64,000 nucleotides of DNA from Prionace glauca (Eukaryota > Chordata > Chondrichthyes > Carcharhiniformes > Carcharhinidae), in NCBI GenBank assembly GCA_037974335.1, contig CM075760.1:64822860-64886859 (forward strand), written 5' to 3'. Made by a program: the position numbers and the translations under genes. Shown piece after piece: positions 55,565-64,000 of this stretch. Numbering within the stretch: position 1 is the stretch's first letter; every line of letters starts with the position of its first letter. The notes under the pieces were generated by a model. The model saw only the letters and a program-made list of their open reading frames with translations, ran no database searches and had not been told where the DNA came from.

Positions 55565-55925
55565 AGGGAAATAAAAACAGAAAATACTGTAAAATCTAAG
55601 CAGATCTGACAACATCTGTGGAGAGAGAATAGAACACTCTCCCCACTCACATTGTCTGTACCTTTAAGACTTGATTAACTGCAAAAATTTGCATTCCAAC
55701 CATTATTTTGTGAATTGAGTTTGTGTCTTTCTATGCCTTGTTTGTGGACAGAACTCCCACTCACCTGACGAACGAGCAGCACACAGAAAGCTAGTGGATT
55801 TTGCTACCAAGTAAACCCATTGCACTTTAATCTGGTGCATTGAGACTTCTTACTGTGTTTACCCCGGTCCAACACCGCCATCTCCACTTCAGAGAAAATA
55901 GAACCAACGTTTCGAGACTGGATGA
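55565..55925. mobile_element. Shark repeat interrupted by a Penelope-like end
   Basis: An interspersed repeat (aaaaacagaaaatactgtaa, ctgtggagagagaatagaac) stops near 55634 and resumes at about 55893 (cagagaaaatagaaccaacg). In between lies a Penelope-like end in minus orientation (55745-55897: cacctgacgaacgagcagca to gtccaacaccgccatctcca). Confidence 0.65.
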
Positions 55926-56099
55926 CCCATAAAGCTTGTACATGTGTAAACAGAGCATGTAAACTTCGACACCTCCATGTACCTTTGTACACCTCTATCA
56001 ATCCACTTTGCTCCAAGGAGAACAACCCCAATTTATCTGAAAAAGAGGATACTGCAAGAAGGTAAAAGTGAAGGTAAGAGTTTTATAAATGTTCTTAAA

Positions 56100-56810
56100 T
56101 AATTTAATTGGTGCTCAAAATGTCAGTCAGTGGGGTTAAGTGCTGCACTTGTGAGATGTGGGAGATCTGTGATGCTTCCAGCGTCCCGGATGACTAAATC
56201 TACAGGAAATGCACCCACTTGCAGCTCCTTACGGCCAGCATGGATAGGTTGGAGCAACAGTTGGATGCACTTAGCAGAATGAAGATGACGGAAAGTGTCA
56301 TAGATAGGAGCTTTAGAAACTTGGCCACACCCAAGGTGCAGGCAGATAGATGGGTGACTGCTAGAAGGGGCAGGCAGTCAGCATAGGAATCCCCTGTGGT
56401 CATCTCCTTCTCTAACAAGTACACTGTTTTGGATACTGTTGGAGGGTTATAGCCTATTGGGGGATAAATACAGCAAACAGAGCACTGGCACCACGGCTGG
56501 CTTTGTTATTAAGCAGGGAGGTACAAAGAGCACTAGAGCAATAGTTATAAGGAGCTCTATAGTTAGGGGTGCAAATAGGTGCTTCTGTGGGCATGAAAGA
56601 GACTTCAGGATGTTGTGTTGCCTCCCTGGTGTCAGGGTCCAGGAAGTCTCTAAAAGGGTAGTAAGCATTCTGAAGTGAGAGAGTGAACAACCAGTGGCCA
56701 TGGTACATATTGGTACACAGGTAGGAAGAGTGACGATGTCCTGCAACAGCAGTTAAGGGAGTTAGGTAGAAAGTTAAAAAGCAGGACATCTTGGGTTGTA
56801 ATCACAGGAT
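56100..56810 (+). mobile_element. CR1-clade LINE ORF1 region (SGNH/esterase-like)
   Basis: A decayed sense frame with a Cys-rich start (V-K-C-C-T-C-E-M-W-E-I-C), a coiled-coil-like stretch (M-D-R-L-E-Q-Q-L-D-A-L), then I-V-I-R-S-S-I-V-R-G-A and C-C-L-P-G-V-R-V. This is the order seen in CR1/L2 ORF1 proteins with a C-terminal SGNH hydrolase domain. Stops are present. Confidence 0.65.
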
Positions 56811-56814
56811 TGCT

Positions 56815-58140
56815 CCCTGTGCCACCTATCCACTGTCATCTCTTAAAGTAACTCTCCCCAATCTATCAAGGCCAACTCACGTCTCATAACCTCATAGTTT
56901 TCTTAAGATTGAGCACCCTCATCTCCGAATCAACTACCTCATTCTCCAGTTTGATTTTAAAAAATCTATCATGTTACAGTTGCTCATCCCGAAGGGGTCT
57001 GGTACAATTGGATTGGCAATGATTCCCTTCTCACTACACAGTACTGGCTTGCTGGCTTGCTCTCCAGTTGGTTCCTCCACATATTGGTCAATTAAACCAT
57101 CCTGTATACATTCCAGGAATTCTCTTCTACGGCATTGTGGCTAATTTGATTTGCTCAATCTATGTGCAAATTAAAATCATGATGTGGGTGTGCCGGCATT
57201 GGACTGGCGTAAACACAGTAAAAAGTCTGACAACACCAGGTTTTAGTCCAACTGATTTATTTGATAATATTCTCACAAGCAAGTAAGCTTTCGAGGGGAC
57301 TGCCTCTTCGTCAGGTGAATGGAGAGTTCTGGCCTCAGACAGAGCATATAAAGCACAGATAGTTGCTGATTAGAATGCGAATCCTTACACCTAATCTGCT
57401 GTTCAAGTCTTAAAGTGGCTGATAATGTGAGTGGAAGGAGTACTGATCACAGTTTAAAGAGATGTGTATTGTCTCCAGACAGTACAGTAAGTGAGGTTTT
57501 GCAAACCCAGGCAAGTCACGAGGGTTACTGATAGTGCGACATGAACCCAAGATCCCTGTTGAGACCGTCCTCATGTGTGCGGAACTTGGCTATCAGTCTC
57601 TGTTCAGCGACTCTGCGCTGTCGTGTGTCATGAAGGCCGCCTTGGAGAATGCTTACCCGAAGGTCAGAGGCTGAATGCCCGTGACCGCTGAAGTGTTCGC
57701 CAACAGGAAGGGAACAGTCTTGCCTGGTGACTGTCGAGCGATGTTCATTCATCCGTTGTCGTAGCGTCTGCATGGTCAATCAGCAACTGTCTGTGCTTTA
57801 TATGCTCTGTCTGAGGCCAGAACTCTCCATTCACCTGACGAAGAGGCAGTCCCCTCGAAAGCTTGCTTGCTTGTGAGAATATTATCAAATAAATCGGTTG
57901 GACTAAAACCTGGTATTGTCAGACTTTTTACCAAATTAAAATCATCCATGATCACCAATACTCCCTTATCACATGCATCTCTGATTTTGTGTTTAATGCC
58001 ATTCCCAACATCACCACTGCAGTTTGGAGGTCCATATATGACATCCGCTAATGTTTTTTGCCCTTCGGCGATGTGGGGGGGCAGTGTAGAATTCTTCAAT
58101 GAGCCCCTTGATTTTAGTTTACTACAATGTGTAGACTAGA
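56815..58140 (-). mobile_element. CR1-clade LINE endonuclease fragment split by a Penelope-like insertion
   Basis: Minus-strand endonuclease text: V-I-Y-G-P-P-N-C-S-G-D-V-G-N-G-I-K-H-K-I, with D-D-F-N-L at about 57950, and downstream D-Q-Y-V-E-E-P-T-like text at about 57080. The two halves flank the element at 57181-57931 and share its 14-bp target duplication. The LINE copy is old. Confidence 0.8.
57181..57931. mobile_element. Penelope-like foldback element with 14-bp TSD
   Basis: Target duplication caaattaaaatcat at 57167-57180 and 57932-57945. Two long inverted arms (57218 to about 57370 and 57781-57931, about 151 bp) differ at roughly four positions. The left side has an extra 37-bp outer segment. 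The centre encodes, on the minus strand (57525-57779), the C-terminal end of a Penelope-type GIY-YIG endonuclease (R-Q-R-M-N-E-H-R-S-T-V, L-P-V-G-E-H-F). No reverse transcriptase is present, so it is non-autonomous. Confidence 0.9.
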
Positions 58141-58329
58141 TTGAGATGCCTTCGATGTAGTGAGAATTCACAATGTGCCAGTCTCACAACTTTGCTCCAA
58201 GTGGGCTGATACTCTTTGAGCCTGGGAGAGCACATTTCCACTGAAATGATCCACAAAAGCTGATGAAGGACATTTATTTAATCCTGGACAGTAAATAGTG
58301 TTTTTTCTACCACTCCAGATAGGTCTAAA

Positions 58330-58895
58330 ATAAATACATTTGTCTGTATTCCATTGAGTCTACAGCACAGGGCCAGGCCAGTCGACTCAGTCAGTCTGTG
58401 TCAGTGTTTATGTTCCACATGAGCCTCCACCCACCCCTCTTCATCTCCCCCCACCAGCATATCCTTCTATTCCTTTCTCCCTCATGTATGTATCTAGCTT
58501 CCCCTTCAGTGTATTCATGCTGTTCACCTCAGTCACTCGCTGTAGTGATGAGTCTGTCATTCTCACCACTCGCTGGATAAAGAACTTTCTCCTGTTAGAG
58601 CTTATTTATTAGTCACAAGTAGGCTTACGTTAACACTGCAGTGAAGTTGTTATGAAAACCCCCTTGTCCTCCCACTCTGGCTGCTGGTTGGGTACACTGA
58701 GGGTGAAATTAGCATGGCTAATGCACCTAACCAGCACATCTTTTTGGACTGTGGGAGGAAACTGGAGCACCTGGAGGAAACCCACGCAGACACGGGAAGA
58801 ACATGCAAACTCCACACAACAGAGACCCAAGCCAGGAATCGAACCCGGGTCCCTGTGCTATGAGGCAGCAGTGCTAACCCACTGTGCTGCCCTCG
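58330..58895 (-). mobile_element. LINE 3' fragment followed by a well-preserved SINE
   Basis: Antisense LINE C-terminal text (58380-58590; ctggataaagaactttctcc) broken by an antisense SINE at 58597-58895 that keeps its tRNA-like head at the right (gccaggaatcgaacccgggt, ggcagcagtgctaaccc). Confidence 0.8.
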
Positions 58896-58969
58896 AAATC
58901 ACATCTGGATTATTGAACCCCTTCGTAATTGTAAGGTCAGGGGGGTGGGAACTCCAGCACACGGACAAA

Positions 58970-59310
58970 GAACATAGAACATTATAGCGCAGTACAGGCA
59001 CTTCGGCCCTCAATGGTTCCACTGGTTGGCGCAACAATCTAATGACCCTCTAGCCTAAACTATTTCAATGTTATCCATATGCCTATCCACTGACCATTTG
59101 AACGCCCTTAAAGTTGGCGAGTCCACAACTGCTGCAGGCATGACCTTACTACCCTCTGAGTAAAGAACCTACCTCTGATATCCGTCCTGTAGTAACCAGC
59201 CATTTATTTAAAGCTATGACCCCTTGTGTTAGCCATCACCATCCGAGGTAAAAGGCTCACACTATCCACCGTATCCAATCCATTGATCATCTTGTATGCC
59301 TCATGGGACA
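58970..59310 (-). mobile_element. CR1-like LINE 3' fragment
   Basis: Tail aacatagaacattatagcgc, then the C-terminal region read antisense as far as ccattgatcatcttgtatgc, where a C-rich repeat begins. Confidence 0.75.
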
Positions 59311-59545
59311 TGGGTGCCCTGCCCCCACCCATTGCCCCCCTGCCAGGAGCCCCACTCCCACCCATTGCTCCCTCCCCTTCTGGGAGCCCCACCCCCACCC
59401 ATAGTTCCCCTCGCCTCCCAGAAGCCCTGCCCCCACCCACTGTTCCCCTTCCCCTTCCCCTCCCCCTCTGGGGCCCCGCCCCCACCCATTGTTCCCCTCC
59501 CCATCCCGGGACCCCCTCCCCCACCCATTATTCCCCTTCCCCTCC
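59310..59545. repeat. C-rich imperfect minisatellite
   Basis: A loose unit of about 30-35 bp built from cccacccattgttcccctcc-type words. Open frames across it (Pro-rich on +, Gly-rich on -) are repeat artefacts. Confidence 0.9.
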
Positions 59546-59554
59546 TCGAGCCAA

Positions 59555-59800
59555 GGTTTCTGCTCATGCGGCTGGTGGCTCCGCCCAGAGTGAGAAGCCG
59601 CTCAGTGATCTCCCCCCTCCCCCCCAGCCCAGGACTGTACATGTCCAAAGGAAGAAGGGAATCTGCACATGTGCGGGGCTGTGCCCAACCTCTGTGACCA
59701 GCAAGCTTAGATGTGGACCAATAGGAGAGTTGGAGGACTGGAAAATCTCTGGTCCTCCAGCGAATCGAACTGCAGGCTTTGGGTGAATGAAGATTGATCC
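59555..59800. promoter_or_regulatory. Weak promoter-like stretch
   Basis: ggctccgccc near 59576 and a CCAAT-type gaccaataggagagttgg near 59717, with ggaggactgg wording that echoes the 55.06-kb region. Possibly two relatives of one promoter family or repeat. Confidence 0.35.
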
Positions 59801-59949
59801 TCAGAAAACCTAGAACTTCCTCATCTCTCTCACATCTCTGAGTAAAGCACTCCCCCATTTCCATTTCTTATTAATTTCTAGCTCTGTAATATATTACTGC
59901 AGCTACATTATATATTTCCAGTCATAAACTCATTGCAGCACAGAAGAAG

Positions 59950-61315
59950 CTAATTGGGTAACCTTGAGGACAGTCTGAGGGGGACACTGGGTCTGTGGGA
60001 CTGACAGTGAACACCTTGAGGAGAGTGTGAGGGGGACACTGGGACTGTGGGACTGACAGTGAGCACCTTGAGGAGAGTCTGAGGGGGACACTGGGACTGT
60101 GGGACTGACAGTGAGCACCTTGAGGTGGGTCTGAGGGGGACACTGGGACTGTGGGACTGACAGTGAGCACCTTGAGGTGAGTCTGATGGAGACACTGGGA
60201 CTGTGGGACTGACAGTGAGCACCTTGAGGTGGGTCTGAGGGGGACACTGGGACTGTGGGACTGACAGTGAGCACATTGAGGAGAGTGTGAGGGGGACACT
60301 GGGACTGTGGGACTGACAGTGAGCACCTTGAGGTGAGTCTGAGGGGGACACTGGGACTGTGGGACTGACAGTGAGCACCATGAGGTGAGTCTGAGGGTGG
60401 CACTGGGACTGTGGGACTGACAGTGAGCACCTTGAGGTGAGTCTGAGGGGGACACTGGGACTGTGGGACTGACAGTGAGCACCATGAGGTGAGTCTGAGG
60501 GGGGCACTGAGACTGTGGGACTGATAGTGAGCACCTTGAGGAGAGTGTGAGAGGGGGTCACTGGCACATTGGGACAGTAAAACAGTACCTTGTGAGAGGG
60601 GGTCACTGGGACACCGAGAGAGGCAAGCAACGCCTTGAGGAGAGTGTGAGAGGGGCGATCACTGGGACACCAGGGCAGAGAGTTTGCACCTTGAGGAGAT
60701 TATGAGGGGAGGGCACTAGGATACTATGACAGTCAGCTCCTTGAGGAGAGTGTTCGAGAGGGTTACTGTGACACCAGGGCAGAGAGTTAGTACCTTGAGG
60801 AAAGTGTGAGAGGGAGACACTGAGACAGACAGTCACACCACCCCTCCCGCCCCCCCCGAAGTGTGTGGGGGTCACTGTGACAGTGGCATAGACAGTTAGC
60901 ACCTTGAGGAAAGTGTGAGAGGGGGACACTGAGACAGACAGTCAGACCCTCCCCCCCCCCATAGGATCATGTGGGGGTCACTGTGACAGTGGCATAGACA
61001 GTCAGCACCTTGAGGAAAGTGTGGGAGGTGTAAACTGGGGCAGACAGTCAGCACCTTGAGCAGAGTGGGAGAAGGGACACTGGGACAGACACTCAGCACC
61101 TGGAGGAGAGTGTGAGAGGGGGAAACTGGGACAGACACTCAGCACCTGGAGGAGAGTGTGAGAGGGGGAAACTGGGACAGATATTCAGCACCTGGAGGAG
61201 AGTGTGAGAGGGGGAAACTGGGACAGATACTCAGCACCTTGAGGAGAGTGTGAGAGGGGGAAACTGGGACACTGGGACAGACGCTCAGCACCTTGAGGAG
61301 AGTGTGAGAGGGGCA
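59950..61315. repeat. 52-bp minisatellite with diverged right half
   Basis: About 11 copies of a 52-bp unit (ctgacagtgagcaccttgag, then gtgagtctgagggggacact, then gggactgtggga) to about 60540. More diverged, variable-length relatives (gcaccttgaggagagtgtga) continue to 61315. The long open frames in all minus phases are repeat shadows. Confidence 0.95.
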
Positions 61316-61483
61316 CAAAGAGGATTCAAGCCACAGGTGGATTTATGCAGCACTGGAACTGGGACCGTTTGTTTATGTCCTGTGGTGCTGAGGATTCTCT
61401 TCAATATCGACTCAGTTGTCAGGGAACACAACTCTTTCTGCCAGACCATTGGATGATGGGTAATGTGGGCACTGTCCTAACGC

Positions 61484-63115
61484 ATAAGAACATAAGAAAT
61501 GGGAGCAGCAGTAGGCCTCCGAGCCTGCCCTATAATTTGGGAATTATAGACCGGTGAGTCTTACTTCTGTGGTGGGTAAGGTTTTGGAAAGGATTATTAG
61601 AGACAGGATTTATAGTTATTTGGAAAGTAATGAGTTGATTAGAGACAGTCAGCATGGTTTTGTAGCGGGTAGGTCATGCCTTACTAACCTTATCGAGTTC
61701 TTTGAGAAAGTGACCAAAGAGGTGGATAGGGGTAAGGCAGTTGATGTGGTGTATATGGATTTTAGCAAGGCGTTTGATAAGGTTTACCATGGTAGGCTTC
61801 TGCAGAAAATGCAGATGTATGGGATTGGGGGTGATCTAGGTAATTGGATCAGGAATTGGCTAGCAGATAGGAGACAGAGAGTGGTGGTTGATGGGAAATA
61901 TTCGTCATGGAGTTCGGTTACAAGTGGTGTGCCTCAGGGATCTGTTTTGGGGCCACTGCTGTTTGTAATTTTTATTAAATTACAAACAGTCCAAAGATGT
62001 GCGGGTTAGGTTCATTGGCTATGCTAAAATTGCCCCTTAGTGTCCTGGGATGTGTAGGTTAGAGGGATTAGCAGGTAAAATGTGTAGGGATGTGGGGATA
62101 GGGTCTGGGTGGGATTGTGTTCGGTGCAGACTCGATGGGCCGAAGGGCCTGTTTCTGCACTGTAGGGTTCTATGGTTAATGACCTGGATGAGGGTATAGT
62201 TGGGTGGATTAGTAAGTTTGCTGATGACACCAAAGTCGGAGGTGTGGTAGATTGTGAGGAAGGGTGTCATAGTTTGCAGGATGACTTAGAAAGGTTGCAG
62301 AGCTGGGCTGAGAGGTGGCGGATGGAGTTTAATGTGGAGAAGTGTGAGGTAATTCATTTCGGTAGGAATAACAGATGTGTTGAGTATAGTGCTAACGGGA
62401 GGACTTTGAATAGTGTGGAGGAGCAGAGGGATCTAGGTGTATGTGTACATAGATCCCTGAAAGTTGGGAATCAAGTAGATAAGGTTGTTAAGAAGGCATA
62501 CGGAGTTTTGGCGTTTATTGGTAGGGGGATTGAATTTAGGAATTGCAGCGTCATGATGCAACTGTACACATCTCTGGTGCGGCCGCACTTGGAGTTTTGT
62601 GTGCAGTTCTGGTCCCCACATTACAGGAAGGATGTAGAGGCTTTGGAGAGGGTGCAGAGGAGGTTTACCAGGATGTTGCCTGGTATGGAGGGGAGATCCT
62701 ATGAGGAGAGATTGAGAGATTTGGGGTTGTTTTCGCTGGAAAGAAGGCGGCTAAGAGGGGATCTCATTGAAACATATAAGATGATTAGAGGTTTAGACAG
62801 GGTAGATAGTGATAGCCTTTTTCCTCGGATGGAGAAAGCTAGCACGAGGGGGCACGATTTTAAATTAAGGGGGGGTAGTTATAGGACAGATGTCAGGGGT
62901 AGGTTCTTTACCCAGAGGGTGGTGAGGGACTGGAATGCCCTGCCAGCTGCAGTTGTAAATGCACCTAGTTTGGGGGCGTTTAAAAGATCTGTGGATAGGT
63001 TTATGGATGAAAAGGGATTGGTTTAGGCTAGTGGGTCATTGTTTTGTAACTGGTCGGCGCAACATCGTGGGCCGAAGGGCCTGTTCTGCGCTGTAATGTT
63101 CTATGTTCTATGTCC
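61484..63115 (+). mobile_element. CR1-clade LINE RT to 3' end, split by a SINE
   Basis: RT motifs S-L-T-S-V-V-G-K-V-L-E, S-Q-H-G-F-V-A-G-R-S-C-L, Y-M-D-F-S-K-A-F-D-K-V and S-G-V-P-Q-G-S-V-L-G-P read to 61976. After the SINE the frame resumes with N-D-L-D-E-G and catalytic F-A-D-D, then the C-terminal region, 3' UTR and a gttctatgttctatgtccta-type tail at about 63100-63125. The two open halves (61554-62009 and 62172-63026) show this copy is fairly young. Confidence 0.92.
61977..62172 (+). mobile_element. 5'-truncated SINE inside the LINE, with snap-back junction
   Basis: SINE text from cagtccaaagatgtgcgggt to gcactgtagggttctatgg interrupts the RT frame between V-I-F-I and N-D-L. Its left junction forms a perfect 13-bp inverted repeat with the LINE sequence just before it (61959-61971 and 61977-61989, 5-nt loop). 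Confidence 0.9.
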
Positions 63116-63119
63116 TATG

Positions 63120-63655
63120 TTCTATGCCCTGCCATTCGACAAGATCATGGCTGATCTGAAGTGGATCAATTCCACTTTCCCGCTTTCTCCCCATAACCCT
63201 TAATTCCCTTGTCTATCAGAAATCTATCTACCCATGACTTAAATGTATTCAGCGAGGTAGCCTCCACCACTTCAATGGGCAGAGAATTCCAGAGATTCAC
63301 CACACTTTGAGTGAAGAAGTTCCTCCTCAACTCCGATCTAAACTGTCCTCCCCCCATTATTTTGAGGCTGTGCCCTCTAGTCCTGCTGTCCTTTCTAAGC
63401 GGGAAGAAACTCTCTACCTCTACCCTATCCATCCCCTTCATTATCTTATAAGATCCCCCCTCAGCCTTCGAAACTCCAATGAGTACAGATACAGTCTATT
63501 AAATCTCTCCTCATAGGTTAACCCCCTCATCTCTGGTATCAGCCCAGTGAACCTTCTCTGCACTCCCTCCAAGGCCAATATATCCTTCCACAAGTACGCC
63601 GATCAAAACTGCACACGGTATTCCTGTTGCGGCCTCACCAGTACCCTCTACATCA
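63120..63655 (-). mobile_element. CR1-clade LINE 3' fragment
   Basis: Antisense C-terminal region (on minus: G-M-D-R-V-E-V-E-S-F-F-P-L, F-F-T-Q-S-V-V-N-L-W-N-S-L-P) abutting tail-to-tail with the preceding LINE. Diverged from the copies at 19.5 and 29.8 kb. Confidence 0.85.
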
Positions 63656-64000
63656 ACGCATCAAATATTGCTGAACTTCATGCAATGCACAAATTCCTGA
63701 CTGATGGAGGGTGGTCCATTTTTAGAATTCAACACCTGCAGAATGCCTGGTGTCAAGAAAGAGGTGTGAAGTTTCTCCACTCTTCTCCTTGTATTTGATT
63801 AACTCATCCTGTGTATGGCCATCCATTTTGAATGAGCATCTACCAATATCAGGAACACAGACCCCATGAACGGTCCGGCACTGTCCATGTGCAGTCACGT
63901 CTACGGCCAACCCAAGTGTAAAGAATAGTGACTGGTGACTGTTCTGTCCTTGTTGATGTTGCCAACACTGACACACAATCGAATATCTGTATCCATACCT
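63656..64000 (-). mobile_element. Ty3/Gypsy-type LTR retrotransposon integrase fossil
   Basis: The minus strand carries integrase-core wording of the Ty3/Gypsy lineage (A-G-P-F-M-G-S-V-F-L-I-L-V-D-A-H-S-K-W). The fragment is broken and partial, continues past the window edge, and shows no LTR inside the window. It looks old. Confidence 0.6.

Noticed and set aside
58597-58895. tRNA gene from the B-box-like gaatcgaacccgggt
   Set aside because: It is the head of a SINE. No acceptor stem pairs and the SINE body follows.
59922-60630. Three overlapping minus-strand frames (166-226 codons)
   Set aside because: The 52-bp minisatellite is stop-free in all minus phases. The translated repeat merely shifts phase.

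Overview
The window looks like genomic DNA of a cartilaginous fish, most likely a shark. The main reason is one complete, unrearranged immunoglobulin heavy-chain (IgM-type) 'cluster' on the + strand: leader, VH, two D segments, JH, four constant exons and two membrane exons, all within about 21 kb. This VH-D1-D2-JH-C cluster plan, with recombination signals ordered 23 / 12-D-22 / 12-D-12 / 23, is the elasmobranch arrangement. The interspersed repeats agree: CR1-clade LINE tails, tRNA-headed SINEs of the elasmobranch kind and Penelope-like elements.

Layout. 1-2011: VH promoter, leader, VH, D1, D2 and JH with their RSSs. 2012-13451: an 11.4-kb J-C1 intron. It holds direct duplications of about 1.3 kb, an AT foldback, CA/CT and CTCA simple-sequence tracts, and just before C1 a G-rich, AGCT-rich tandem tract resembling a mammalian switch region. 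13452-17107: C1 to C4 with the secretory tail. 20713-20971: TM1 and TM2. 24276-25794 (minus): an intact two-exon class A GPCR of the GPR139-like family. 26.8-30.5 kb: CR1-clade LINEs, one young and open for 823 codons. 30.7-47.7 kb: a mixed-orientation array of about 17 tRNA genes and tRNA pseudogenes (Thr, Leu, Glu, Asn, Val, Gly, Gln, Arg) built by segmental duplication and interrupted by LINE ends. 49.1-49.75 kb: a CpG-rich promoter-like region with four 33-bp repeats carrying RFX X-box-like and YY1-like motifs. 50-64 kb: a repeat-dominated region with LINEs, SINEs, two 52-bp-period minisatellites, Penelope-like foldback elements with 14-bp target duplications, a second promoter-like stretch at 55.0-55.4 kb, and a broken Ty3/Gypsy integrase fossil at the right edge.

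How the parts work together. The Ig segments form one autonomous gene. RAG would join VH, D1, D2 and JH under the 12/23 rule, the J-C1 intron is spliced out, and alternative 3' processing yields secreted chains (C4 read to its own stop) or membrane chains (donor inside C4 joined to TM1). The tRNA array supplies separate Pol III units. Most other open frames in the window are shadows of simple repeats or LINE remnants.

Limits: everything was read by eye. Repeat boundaries are accurate to tens of bases. Exon edges, RSSs, tRNA ends and target duplications were counted on the sequence.
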